Shown here one piece after another: positions 10,385 to 23,949 of a stretch of 64,000 bases of DNA (its first letter is position 1; each line of letters starts with the position of its first letter). The notes beneath the pieces are model-generated. The model was not told where the DNA came from. It ran no database searches and saw nothing but the letters and a program-made list of their open reading frames with translations. Position numbers and translations under genes: made by a program. Source of the stretch: Phaeosaccion multiseriatum (Eukaryota > Ochrophyta, other classes); the NCBI GenBank assembly GCA_965112735.1, contig OZ218962.1, positions 3,224,001 through 3,288,000 on the forward strand, given 5' to 3'.

Positions 10385-11486
10385 AGAGAGGCAGGAGACG
10401 AGAAAGGGCGCCAAAGCCTAGCTAGGTTGAAACTTTTTAACTGCACTATGACTATGTCCCTTCAATGCTCTGCCTACACTATGACTATCAACTATGCCCC
10501 CTCGATGCTCTGCTCATGCTCCCGTGCTCTCGGCAAGTGGTGGGGAAAAGAAAGAAGGGAAGGCCGAGCGTTGGTTTCCGAGACGGAATTTTTACCTCCC
10601 ACCCCCTTTCACTCTCCCTTGCACCGCGTCACCCGACCAAATTTCCTTTCTGCTTTCGTTCTGCGGTACGTGAGTCGCCCATAGTGCACGGTAGTGAAGG
10701 TGCTGAGCGTGAAGGTAGCATTGGTTTTATTCGATGCTTATTTGGGAAGGAGAGCTCAGAGTTTGAAGAAGATGAAGGTGGGGGAGATATGAGAATTCGA
10801 ATCGCGCGTTCGTGTTAATCAAACCCTAATGCTTTCCTCTTCCTCCTTCCTCTCCTGTTACTTGTAATTTTGCGTACTGCAAGACCACCCCCTTTATTCG
10901 ACCCTTGACCCGAAAACCTTCTCTCCCCCCGTTTTTTTCTTTCTTGTTTCTCTTCCACCTCCCTCCTGCCTTTATTTGTATTACACGTGCTTATTACAAG
11001 AGCCCCCCCCCATTGTCTGACCCTTGGGCCGGTTGAAGAGAGGGAGAGAGGAGAGGCGAAAGATTGAGCCGGAGAGTAGGATAGGGAGCGAATGTTTTAC
11101 TTCTAACACCTCCCTTTTCGTTGCCACTCTCTCCCCTCCCCTGCTCAGACGGAAGAGAGCATGCCGCTCTTTCGTGGTGCACTGTGCCTCAATCCCCTCT
11201 CATACTCAATGCTCTCAAACCTCGCTAATCTCAATGCTCCCTCCCGTGTGCCTCCCGTGTGGCACTCCTCTCTCCCACCTCACTGCTGGCAGGTGTGCGC
11301 TACACTTTACAGCTCTCTCTGAGTCTGTGCCCCTCTGGTGTTGTAGCGAAGGAAGCGGGAGCAGGCTTTAGCAAAGTACCCTGTCGCGGAGGCGACAGTG
11401 CCCGAGGGCGAGGCAGTGAGGCAGCTCCCTCCGCGCTCCCTCTTCTCCCTCTCGCAGGATACAAGGATAAGGTAGCTTTGGTCGCC
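10385..11486. other. Intergenic region upstream of the PPR gene
   Basis: About 1.1 kb with lower GC than its surroundings at 10390-11000. I see no conserved protein or RNA gene. Frames opening near 11259 lack any recognisable domain; an upstream exon of the PPR gene could end near 11292 or begin after the acceptor CTCGCAG at 11457. Confidence 0.45.
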
Positions 11487-13983
11487 ATGAGGGAGGCCGT
11501 GGCGACGGTGGCGATGGTGATGGCGTCTAGAGGAGCGCCTCCAGGGGGGTGTGGGGGCCTGGCCATGGAGCGGCCCTCTTTCTGCAAGGCGGGCACTGGT
11601 GCGATGATCATGCCCACACTCAGGGGGGTGCACTCAGCGGCAGCGGCAGGAGGAGGAGGAGGAGGACGGAGCAGCCTGAGCAGCCTGTTTGGCAGCGTCG
11701 GCGGCTCGGGGGGCAGGAGGAGATGTCGCCATCGCATGACCGCCCCAGAGCAGCCCCGCCTGCAGCACGGCGTGGCTCAAGGGCAGCGGCGCAGGCACAA
11801 CGGCCGCTCTCGCCCCCCCCCCCCTCTGTGCGGCCCTTTGGCTGCGTCTGCTTCCACCCTTGACCCAAACAATACCGCCGCAAAGTGGAAAAGGTATGAG
11901 CTGGAGGAGGAGGAAGACGAAGAGGACGAAGAACTAGGAGGAGGGGGATTTCCGCCGGGAGGAGGAGGAGGAGGAGGAGGAGGAGGAGGAGGAGTAGGAA
12001 GAGGAGGAGGAGGAGGAGGAGGAGGAGGAAGAAGGGGAGGCACAGCAACAAGGTGAGTCGAGGAGGGTGGGGGGGGGGGGCTGGCCTGCGAGGCGGTGAC
12101 GCGTGTAGCCCGTAGCCCGCCAAACAGACGAACCACTTACACTTACCACTCGTCACCTGCTACATCCTCCCATGTCACTCAAGACCCCCCCCCTTGCTCC
12201 CCTTACCACTCACAATGCGCCTCTTGCTCTGTCCTTGCGCACCCGCCCGTATACCCAACTGCTTGTGCCCAATTGCTTGTTTGGCTCCCCTTTTGAAAGG
12301 GCGCGCTCCCGCCGCGAGTGGCGCCAAGCCCTGGCCTCGCTGGATGAGGTGCGATCCTTGGGACTCATCCCCGACGGGGCCCAATTCGACTCGGCTCTGG
12401 GGGCGTGCAAGAAGACGACGGAGCTGGCGGAGGCCCTCGAACTGGTGGACGAAATGCGCGCCCTCGGTCAGTCGTGCATCCAGGCCATTCGCAGGCACAT
12501 GGGCGGGCATCTGAAGGCGTATGGGTGGTCGGGTCGTTTGGGGTCCTGTGGGGTGGGTGGAGGCAGACACTTGCAACTCTCCTTAGGCAGTGTGGCAGGC
12601 AGGCTGTCCGAATTATCCTCTCTCTTCACACAAGCACACATGTACACAAACCCACCGGAGGGTGGAGGCTTTGTGACGACCTTTCTCTTTGGTCGCTTTG
12701 ACTCACTCATACCTCTCTCTTCAGTCGCTGTGACTCACTCATGCTGCCACTCTCCGACCGATCCTCGCCCCCCCACCCTGTCTAGCTCCACGCTCACTCA
12801 CCTCCCCCCCATTCATTTGCAGGCATCCGCCCCAACCTCGCAAGCTTCGGCGCTGTGCTGACAGTGTGCGGGAAGGCGCAGCGGCTGGAGACGGCGCTGG
12901 GGCTGCTGGAGGACATGCGGCAGGAAGGGGTCGGTTTGAGTGGCGGTGCTGAGGTTGGCGGTGCTGAGCCCGATGTGACCTCCGATGTGACCTCCGATGT
13001 GACCTGCTATAACGGGGCGCTGCGGGCGTGCCTGTCTCCCTCCGGACGCCCTGCCGTGGCGCTGGGCCTGCTCTCTGACATGAGACGAAGAGGAGTGAAC
13101 CCTGACGCCACCTCCTACTCCATCGCCATTAAGGTGCGTGAAGGATTAAGATTCAACGGCGTGAAGCAAGACTACGCGTCCTGACACCAGGCCTGCCCGC
13201 CCCCGCCCCCCCACTCCCCCCTTTTCTACACACTCGCGAATCGCCCCATGTGCCTCCAACTGACCACGTACGCCCCATGTGCCTCCAACTGACCCCACAC
13301 GACCTCCCCAGGTGTGCACGCTGTTCAACTCGATGCCCTTGGAGGTGGGCGGCAAGGCCAGGTCCAAGCTTGCCGTGGGGAGGGAGACGTCAAAGCAGCA
13401 ACTGCAGCTCCTCGACGAAATGCGACAGGAGGGGCTCACCCCGACCCTCGCCAGCTTCAACGCCGGCCTAGAGGCGCACCGGCTCAGGGAAGAGCCCGAG
13501 GGGGCACTGCAGCTCCTCAGCGACATGGTGTCCGACCCTGCAGCCACGCCCCCCGACTTGAAGAGCCTGAAACTGTGCATCCGAGTGTGTAAGAAAGCCC
13601 ATCGAGCCGGGGCCGTCCGCGTGTTGCGAGAGATGCTTCTGGAGGCCAAGCAATACGGACCGCTCACTGCGGGGGGCAGGGCGGGCGTGGCCAGGGTGGA
13701 CGCGGCGATTGAGGCGTGTGGGGTGGATCGGGAGAGGGTCGAGGAGCGGGGGGAGATGAAGCGCTTGCAGAGGGAGATGAAGAAGCACAAGCAGAGGATG
13801 GCCTTGAAGGAGCAGTTGGTGCTACAGCGAGAGGCGGTGCTGGCAGCTGGGGGGGGAGACGTCCCGCTCGGCGGAAGCGGCGCGGACGGGACACCGCAGC
13901 AGGCGGCGATAGAGCAGCACCAGCTGCAGCAGTTGGCGATCCAGCAGTTGGCGATGCAGCAGGTAGGCACGCAGTCAGTCTAG
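11487..13983 (+). CDS. Pentatricopeptide repeat (PPR) protein, possibly fused to the downstream RIO kinase
   Basis: Exons 11487-12052, 12300-12466, 12823-13133 and 13312 onward join in phases 2, 1 and 0. PPR motifs are clear: EWRQALASLDEVRSLGLIPD, QFDSALGACKKTTELAEALE, IRPNLASFGAVLTVCGKAQR, VTCYNGALRACLSPSGRP, MRRRGVNPDATSYSIAI and MRQEGLTPTLASFNAGLEAH. PPR proteins bind organellar RNA and control its editing, splicing or stability, so a mitochondrial or plastid location is likely. The N-terminal 190 residues are low complexity with a Gly-rich tract, and the start codon is uncertain (11259 is in the same frame). The C-terminus is a Lys/Gln-rich coiled coil with two copies of the dispersed 16-mer (13927-13955, read as QQLAIQ). 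A stop occurs at 13983, but CAG|GTAGGC at 13963 is a good donor leading into the RIO exon at 14190. Confidence 0.8.
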
Positions 13984-14189
13984 GAGGGGCAGCAGGGCAG
14001 CAGGGCAGCAGGAGGGCGTTTTGTGGCGCTTTGGCCCTTGGCGCGTGTATATTGATGGGGCGCTGTACCACCCTTACCTCTCTCTCTACCTCTCTCTACC
14101 TCTCTCTTCTCTCTCTCCCTTTCCCTCTCCCTCTCTCTCCTTCTCTCGCCCTCTCTCCTCTCTTCTCTTCGTGTGTGTTTTTGTCTCAG

Positions 14190-16341
14190 GTCAACAAATC
14201 CGCCACAAAGAGACGGAGCGACATGATCAAGGGAACGTGTGTAAGTTAATGAAATGAATCTCGGGGCTGGCGTGGCGTGTCGGTTTCACCTCACACCTCG
14301 GCTCACGTTCCAACTTCACTTGCGCGCTGCCTTCTTCCCTTCTTCCCAATTTCACTCCCTCTGTCTCTCGGCTGCCCCCCTCGTCTCTCTCTCTCGTTTC
14401 CCCCTCTCCTCCTTTCTTGCTTTGACCCCTCCCTACATCACACCACACTCTCCCTCCCTCCCCTTCCCTCCGCCCCCCTCCGTCTTACCCCATCTCTCTT
14501 CCTCTTCTCTCCCCTGTCGCCGCCCTCATCTCCCTCTCGCTTTTGTCCTCTCTCTTTCCTCCTCCTGTTCACGCCCCTTTCCCTCCTCCTCTCTCGCTCC
14601 CTCTCTCTCTCCTTCTGACCCTCTCTTTCCCCTTCTCTCCCTCCTTCTCTCTCTCCCCTCCCCTCTCCTCCCCCCATGCTCACTTGCGTACCCAGGGGGG
14701 TATTCTGGACCGCGACAGCATCGCCTCGCTGCGCAAGATGGTGGCCAATGGCAGCCTGGAGGAGGTGTTGGGGCTGTGTAAGACAGGCAAGGAGGCGTAC
14801 ATCTTCCACGGCAAGATGCAGAGGGAGGTCAGAGAGACTACGGGAGGCAAGCGCGGCGGCACCTTCAGAGGAGGCAAGAAGGGCGGCAGGAAGGGCGGGA
14901 GGAAGGGCGGGAGGAAGGGCAGAGGCGGGGGGGCAGAGCGCGAGGAGGCCGAGGAGAGGGAGGAGGGGGAGGAGGCGCCTCTGTCGTTGTCGGCGGCAGT
15001 GAAGGTGTTCAAGCCATCTGTGAATGAGTTCTCCAACAGGGCCGATTACGTTCGCCTGGACAAGCGCTACACAGGAGTCAAGTACAGGCAAGTACAGGAG
15101 GATGCGTGAGGCTGTGCGGGTTTGTGTGCGTGTGCGTTTATGTGTGCTCGTATGTGTACGCGTCTGTGCGCGTGCGTGTGCATGTGCGTGTGCGTGTGCG
15201 TGTGCGTGTGCGTGTGCGTGTGCGTGTGCGTGTGCGCGCGTTTATGTGTGTGCTTGTGTGTGCTTGTGTGTGTACGTGTGTGTGCGCGCGTGCGTGGCAC
15301 AGATATAACGGCGAGGGAGGAGGCTGGTACGGTGGACGGTGATGAGAGCGAGAGACCATCGAGAGAGATGAGAGAGGGGACCCTCACCCTAGCTCGCCAC
15401 CTCCAACACCCTCGCACTCATCCTTTGCTCATCCTTTGCTCATCCTTCGCTCCTACCCCCCCCCTCAACCCCCACAGACAGCAGCACGGCCGCAAAGCCC
15501 TAAAGCTGTGGTCCGAGAAGGAGCACCGTAACCTGAAACGTCTGTTCAAGGCCGCAGTGCCCTGCCCTGAGCCGCTGGCCCTCAAACAGAACGTGCTGGT
15601 CATGAGCTTCCTCGGGGAGGAGGGACGGCCCAGTCCGCAGCTCAGAGAGGTGTCTCTATCGAAGGAGGGGTGGGACCGCGCCTACATCCAGTGTCTGGAG
15701 CTTGCCCGGGCCATGCTGCTGCGGTGCAGGCTTGTGCACGCCGACCTCTCGGAGTACAACATCCTCTACCACAAGCAGGTGAGGGGCAAAGAGTGCAGAT
15801 GGAGGCATATGGGGGCGTGAGGCGGTCTAGGGCGAGGTGCCTTGCTACGTGCTGCTAACCAATGCGTGTCGGGCCCCGTGCGTTCGATTCACCTTGTCCC
15901 CATCACAGGAGTGCCACGTCATCGATCTGGGGCAGGCCGTGGACTCGAGTCACGAACAGGTCGGTGCTCTCTCCCTGTATGGTTGTGCCTGCCTGTCTGC
16001 CTATCTGCTACCTCCCTGCCCCCACCTCCTCCACTCAGTGCCTTCGTTCTCTTGGCGGAGCTCGTGTGCTTGGCTCTCTCGCCTCTGCGTATTCATTCAG
16101 TGTTTGCCTTTGTCCTGCGTTGTGTCCCCTCCTGCTTTCACCTTCTCACTTCATTTCTCCCACTCTTTCGTTTACCGTGCCGTCATTCCCTCCCTCTGGC
16201 ACCCCTCCCTGAACCCCCCCTCGTTCCCCCTCGTTCCCCCTCGTTCCCCCTCGTTCCCCCTCGTTCCCCCGCGTCCCCCTCCGCTCTCCCCCTCTGTGCC
16301 CTTCTCATGTCCTCTCTCTCACTGCCCCTCCCCCCCCTCGC

Positions 16342-16397
<56 letters not shown>

Positions 16398-17119
16398 GTC
16401 TCTGTAAGCAGTCAATGAAGATGCTGGAGCGGGACTTGGCGAACTTGCGCAGCTTCTTCGACAGGAAGGGTGTGCGCTGTCTGCCCAAAGAGGTGGAGTT
16501 CGCCTTTGTGACGCAATTCAAGGGGCCGCGAAACAAAGTCGAGGCCATCGATATGACCATGAAGGCCGCTGCCAAGAGGGCGTGGCGCAGCGGCAAGTCC
16601 GGCGGGGGGCAGGGGGCGGGGGAGGAGGAGGAATTTGAGTTTGTGTTTGTGGACTACGAAGACGAAGACGAGCAGCAGCCCTCTGAGGGCGGGACGGGTG
16701 CTGAGGAGGAGTACAGCAGCAATGTCGAGGAAGAAGAGGAGGGAGGAGAGGAGGACGAAGACTTCAACCACTACGAGGGGGGGTCGGTGGAGGATCACCA
16801 GGACGCATACCGAGACGAGGAGGAAGAGGGGCGCATGGCGGCATCCAGGGGGGGCAAGGAGGGCTTGGAGTGGAGGAGCCCTGTCCCCAGCGCTGCGGCG
16901 GTGCGTGCGGCAGAGGCTCTGGGGGCCTCTCCGCTCATGATGGGAGGGGCGGCGGTGGAGCTGCTGCTCAGGATTGAAATTAGCCGCAGTGGTTGCATTG
17001 GGAGCGGTGCTGCAAGCGTGGCAGAGCAAGGCCAAGAGACGGTGACTGCGGACGCGCTACTGTCTGCCCTGGGGGTGACTGAGCAGGACCGGCTTGTGGC
17101 GCGTAAGTTCTTGCGCTGA
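14190..17119 (+). CDS. RIO-family atypical protein kinase (RIO1-like)
   Basis: Exons 14190-14240, 14696-15087, 15478-15778, 15909-15959 and 16412-17119 give about 500 codons with matching phases. The product is an atypical kinase/ATPase of 40S ribosome maturation. Key signatures are the RIO P-loop region LGLCKTGKEAYIFHG, the ATP-lysine strand LSAAVKVFKPS, HGRKALKLWSEKEHRNLKRL, catalytic LVHADLSEYNILYH (HxDxxxxN) and metal-binding VIDLGQAVD in place of DFG. A basic Gly-Lys-Arg insert (about residues 63-90) interrupts the N-lobe, and the C-terminus is a long acidic tail, as in RIO1 proteins. The intron 15088-15477 uses a GC donor (ACAG|GCAAGT), required by the phase. The first visible exon begins after a strong polypyrimidine acceptor, so the true start is upstream; the best donor is inside the PPR gene. 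Otherwise Met at 14223 would be the start. Confidence 0.88.
15088..15477 (+). other. GC-AG intron in the RIO kinase gene
   Basis: The reading frame needs the donor ACAG|GCAAGT. It rebuilds codon AGA (Arg) across the junction and restores KYR-QQHGRKALKLW, aligned to RIO1. The intron contains a GTGTGC/GTGCGT repeat at 15167-15237. Confidence 0.85.
16211..16395. repeat. TCGTTCCCCC decamer repeats and a (TC)n tract in a RIO intron
   Basis: About five tandem decamers (16211-16270) and a dinucleotide TC tract (16341-16395) form the polypyrimidine region upstream of the acceptor at 16411. Confidence 0.85.
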
Positions 17120-17192
17120 GGCCGAAGGTCCAAGAGGCGGCTTATTGTTTAGGCCTGTGCCTCCTTCCTTTCTCGACCTCTCTACTTGTGTA

Positions 17193-17219
17193 CATAAAAA
17201 TATAAATATAAATATTGGT
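17193..17219 (+). promoter_or_regulatory. AT-rich block, candidate core promoter or 3' end signal
   Basis: A short run ACATAAAAATATAAATATAA stands out in GC-rich DNA, 74 bases after the RIO stop and about 75-95 bases before the next likely start. It may be a TATA element for the downstream gene or the polyadenylation region of RIO. Confidence 0.4.
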
Positions 17220-17289
17220 ATTTGAGGAGGAGGAGGTTCAGTTTACAGTTTCAGCCGTTCCAGAAAACCACAATTCAAAGGAAGAGAGG

Positions 17290-17886
17290 ATGGGAGAGGA
17301 GGCAGCAGGACGAGGAGCACGCCGGCGGGAGCAGCAACGCAGCCTGTCCTTCCTCTTCCGGAGCTTTTCCTTCCTCCTTGTGCTTTCTCGGCCGCACCGC
17401 ACTACGGGGGAGTCCTTTGGGGGGACAGTCACCAATCCCTTCGCCGTGGCGGCAGACACGCAGGCCCACGAGCTACTGTCCAATGACACACTAAGCAAGG
17501 TCTACGTCGACATGGACAGCCTCGACAGCGCGGGCTGCAGCAGCTACCTGTGCCCCGGGCTGCCCTTGGTCATGGGCGGATACCTCCGCAGCGGCTGCAG
17601 AGACAGCCTGGCAGAGTACGGGACTCGCAACCACCTCGACATGCTCCAGGAACAGCCCCTGGCGAGCGCTGCGGCCACAGGCGCTGCCCTCGGCCCGCTC
17701 CTACAGAGCTTGCCCCCCTCAGGGCAGGAACAGGACCAGAATCTTGAGGCTTTCGGCGTCTCTACCACCGCTCTGGTGGGGCTCTCGGCCGGGTGTGCGC
17801 TGTTTGCCTTTGTGGTGGGGGCCGCTTCCTCGTACAGACTCTCTCCTTCCGTGGCTTACTATGACTCCACAGCCTGGGACAAGTGA
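17290..17886 (+). CDS. Small single-exon membrane protein, unknown
   Basis: The frame is open from 17215, but the Met at 17290 gives a sensible secretory start: a basic N-terminus then a hydrophobic stretch SLSFLFRSFSFLLVL. The middle is a polar domain with three cysteines (SAGCSSYLCPGLP ... LRSGCRDSL). The C-terminus has one strong membrane helix, STTALVGLSAGCALFAFVVG, followed by a 21-residue tail ending WDK. This suggests a type I membrane protein with a small lumenal or extracellular domain, or a plastid membrane protein. I do not recognise the family. It follows RIO by about 170 nt in the same direction. Confidence 0.55.
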   Translation: MGEEAAGRGARRREQQRSLSFLFRSFSFLLVLSRPHRTTGESFGGTVTNPFAVAADTQAHELLSNDTLSKVYVDMDSLDSAGCSSYLCPGLPLVMGGYLRSGCRDSLAEYGTRNHLDMLQEQPLASAAATGAALGPLLQSLPPSGQEQDQNLEAFGVSTTALVGLSAGCALFAFVVGAASSYRLSPSVAYYDSTAWDK

Positions 17887-19433
17887 GGGGTGGCAAGTGC
17901 AGCCCAGCGAAGGGGAGGACCTTGGCAAGGACAAGGAGAAGGGACACGCACGCAGCATTGGACAACATGTTTTCACCATCACCGGAGGAAAGGAGGGCAG
18001 AGGGCTCACCGGCGGGTGCGGACTTTCAGTGCGGGGTAGTTGCTTGCTTTGGGGAAGGCGTGCCTGTCACAGCCAAGGGCCGCAGCAGCACCTCGTCCCT
18101 CCTCGGGGCCCTCAGCGCTTTCATCAACCCCTTTCCTTGACTATCTGATTACTGAGTATGGCCGTCGCAGCCGGCCTGAATACTGACTATGACCGAACCG
18201 GGCCGGATTACTGATTATGGTCGGCGCATACCATAATCAAGCCCAGGGCCGACTCTCAGCCCTTGCCTCAGCCCTTGCCTCGGCCAGCGACCGCATACGA
18301 CCTCCGCTGGTCGCGGAGCTCACACGGCACAACCGGCACCAAGGCATGAGGGGCTGGGTGCTTCATCGCCTTGGGGCATCAGGAGAAGGTTGTGGCGCGG
18401 GGCTGAGCCTGCAGAGGAGCAGAGGAGCAGAGGCGCCGTGCAGTAGAGGAGGTTGGTGGCCCTGCCCGCCGGATTGTGCGGACTGTCGTGAGCCGCACAT
18501 CCCTCCCCTCCTCGCGCTGCCGTTGGTACTCGGGGCGGAGGAGTGCATAGAGTCAATGTCGGAGCGCCAGGGGAGAGTGAGCTGCGTTCATTCTCCCCTC
18601 CCTCCCCCCCTGTAGGGAAAGTGAGCTCCATCCAACAGCCTCTCCCCTGTAGGGAAAGTGAGCTCCATCCAACAGCCTCTCCCCTGTAGGGAAAGTGAGC
18701 TCCATCCAACAGCCTCTCCCCTGTAGGGAAAGTGAGCTCCATCCAACAGCCTCCCCCCTGTAGGGAAAGTGGGCTCCATCCAACAGCCTCTCCTGAAAAG
18801 TTCGCCTCTCCCTCTGTCGCTGTCAGGACGAGGAGCCGCAGCAGTTGGTGCTTCAGCCGAGGGAGGCAGGCACGAGCGGCAGAGTGGAGGAGGGGAAGGA
18901 GGGGGGAGGGGCATTGGATGGCAGTGGACGGCAGTGGACGGTGCCATAGTGAGGCAGCGGCCCTACCTTCCACACGCAGTGCTTCAATTCGAAGCTTGTT
19001 TCGCACCACCACTTCACTACGTACTATTATTCGTATGTTTATTTATAAAGCTCCACGCTTCTCCCTCCCTTCTAGCCTTGCTTGCCAGGGTCAAGCATGT
19101 TCGGGAGAATGCCCGCCGCTGATGATGCGTGACCTTTCGAAGCCTGCTCGGCCTCCTCCTGGCCCCCGCTGACCCTCGCCGCCAGCCGCTTCATTCAGAG
19201 GGATGCGACCTCTGGTTGTCTAAAAGTAACATCGGAACAAAGTTGAGATCAGGCAGGACCCTGTGTCGAATCGATCGCTCGTGTCGGGCCCGCTGGAGCG
19301 CCACGGCCAATCGCCGTCGAATCCGAATGACGCAAACAGCTTCCTGCCTACACGCACTTTGAATCCATCCGGTCACAGATGGTAGTTTGGGAAGAAAGAA
19401 AAAGAAGCCTCATCAAACAACAATTCAACCCCT
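17887..19433. other. Intergenic region with a 37-nt minisatellite
   Basis: About 1.5 kb without a convincing gene. It contains an imperfect inverted AT-rich patch around 18140-18240, the five-copy minisatellite at 18611-18795 and two GGCAGTGGAC units at 18918-18940. Open frames across 18217-18615 show no domain. Confidence 0.5.
18611..18795. repeat. 37-nt tandem repeat, five copies
   Basis: Units start at 18611, 18648, 18685, 18722 and 18759 and are nearly identical. Each begins TGTAGGGAAAGTGAGCTCCA and ends in CAGCCTCTCCCC. Confidence 0.9.
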
Positions 19434-23136
<3,703 letters not shown>

Positions 23137-23949
23137 CCGCGCGGCTGAGCTGTCGGGCCTTGGAGCTGTCGCCTGTCGATCGACTGTCGAAATCTGTCTG
23201 TTCAGCCATCGAGTGCCATCGAGTGCCATAGAGTGCCATCGAGTGCAGAGCGCTGCTCCTCAGCGACTCCTGCCTGGCACGGAGAAGGGATGGAAGTGGA
23301 TGACAGTGGATGGCAGTGGGTTGCAGTGGACAGCGAGGCTGCGAAGGCGAAGGCCGACATGCTCAGTGCGCGCGTTACTTGTGCCCCTGAGGCTCCTCGC
23401 GACACGTGTGGCTTAATGACGAGCGACTGCGAACGGTCAATGGGCGAACGGACGGGACGGGCGGACGCATGGAAGGCAGCAGATGGGCGGACTCTTTGAC
23501 GTCCCCTCTGCTGCTTCTGTGTTGTTTTGCTCTGTTCTGTTCTGTTTGTTCTGTCCAGCACGTCGCTTTGACAAGCTCCACACGTTCTAAATGACGTTGC
23601 GTGGCGTCATGTACAAGAGGGAAGAGAGAGACAAGGAGCGAAGGGTGGACAAGAGAAGGGGTTATAATATCGAACACATTGTACCACTATGCTCACAAAT
23701 ACCATGGCTTTCCCCCAGAACCTGGAACCTGCCTGGCCGGCTGGCGCCGACCAGAACCAGGAACCAGGCCGGCTGGCGCCCGCCAGAAGAACAGACCCTT
23801 CACACACGGTGTTTCCTGTACGATACGATAAGTCAATAAATTCCCGGGGGGCGTCGGCCGCGAAACGGCTCTGCTTTTTCCCTTCCCCTCAGGGAAAACT
23901 AACAAAGGAGCAGAGCTATATGTACAATGGTCTTCCCTTAACTTGACGC
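23137..23949. other. SelO 3' region and intergenic sequence
   Basis: About 800 bases. They hold short GCCATCGAGT repeats (23205-23245), GGATGGCAGT-type units (23283-23325) and several ATGA cores (23298, 23416, 23590) that could belong to a SECIS hairpin. No complete SECIS stem was evident by eye. No other gene is visible. Confidence 0.5.
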
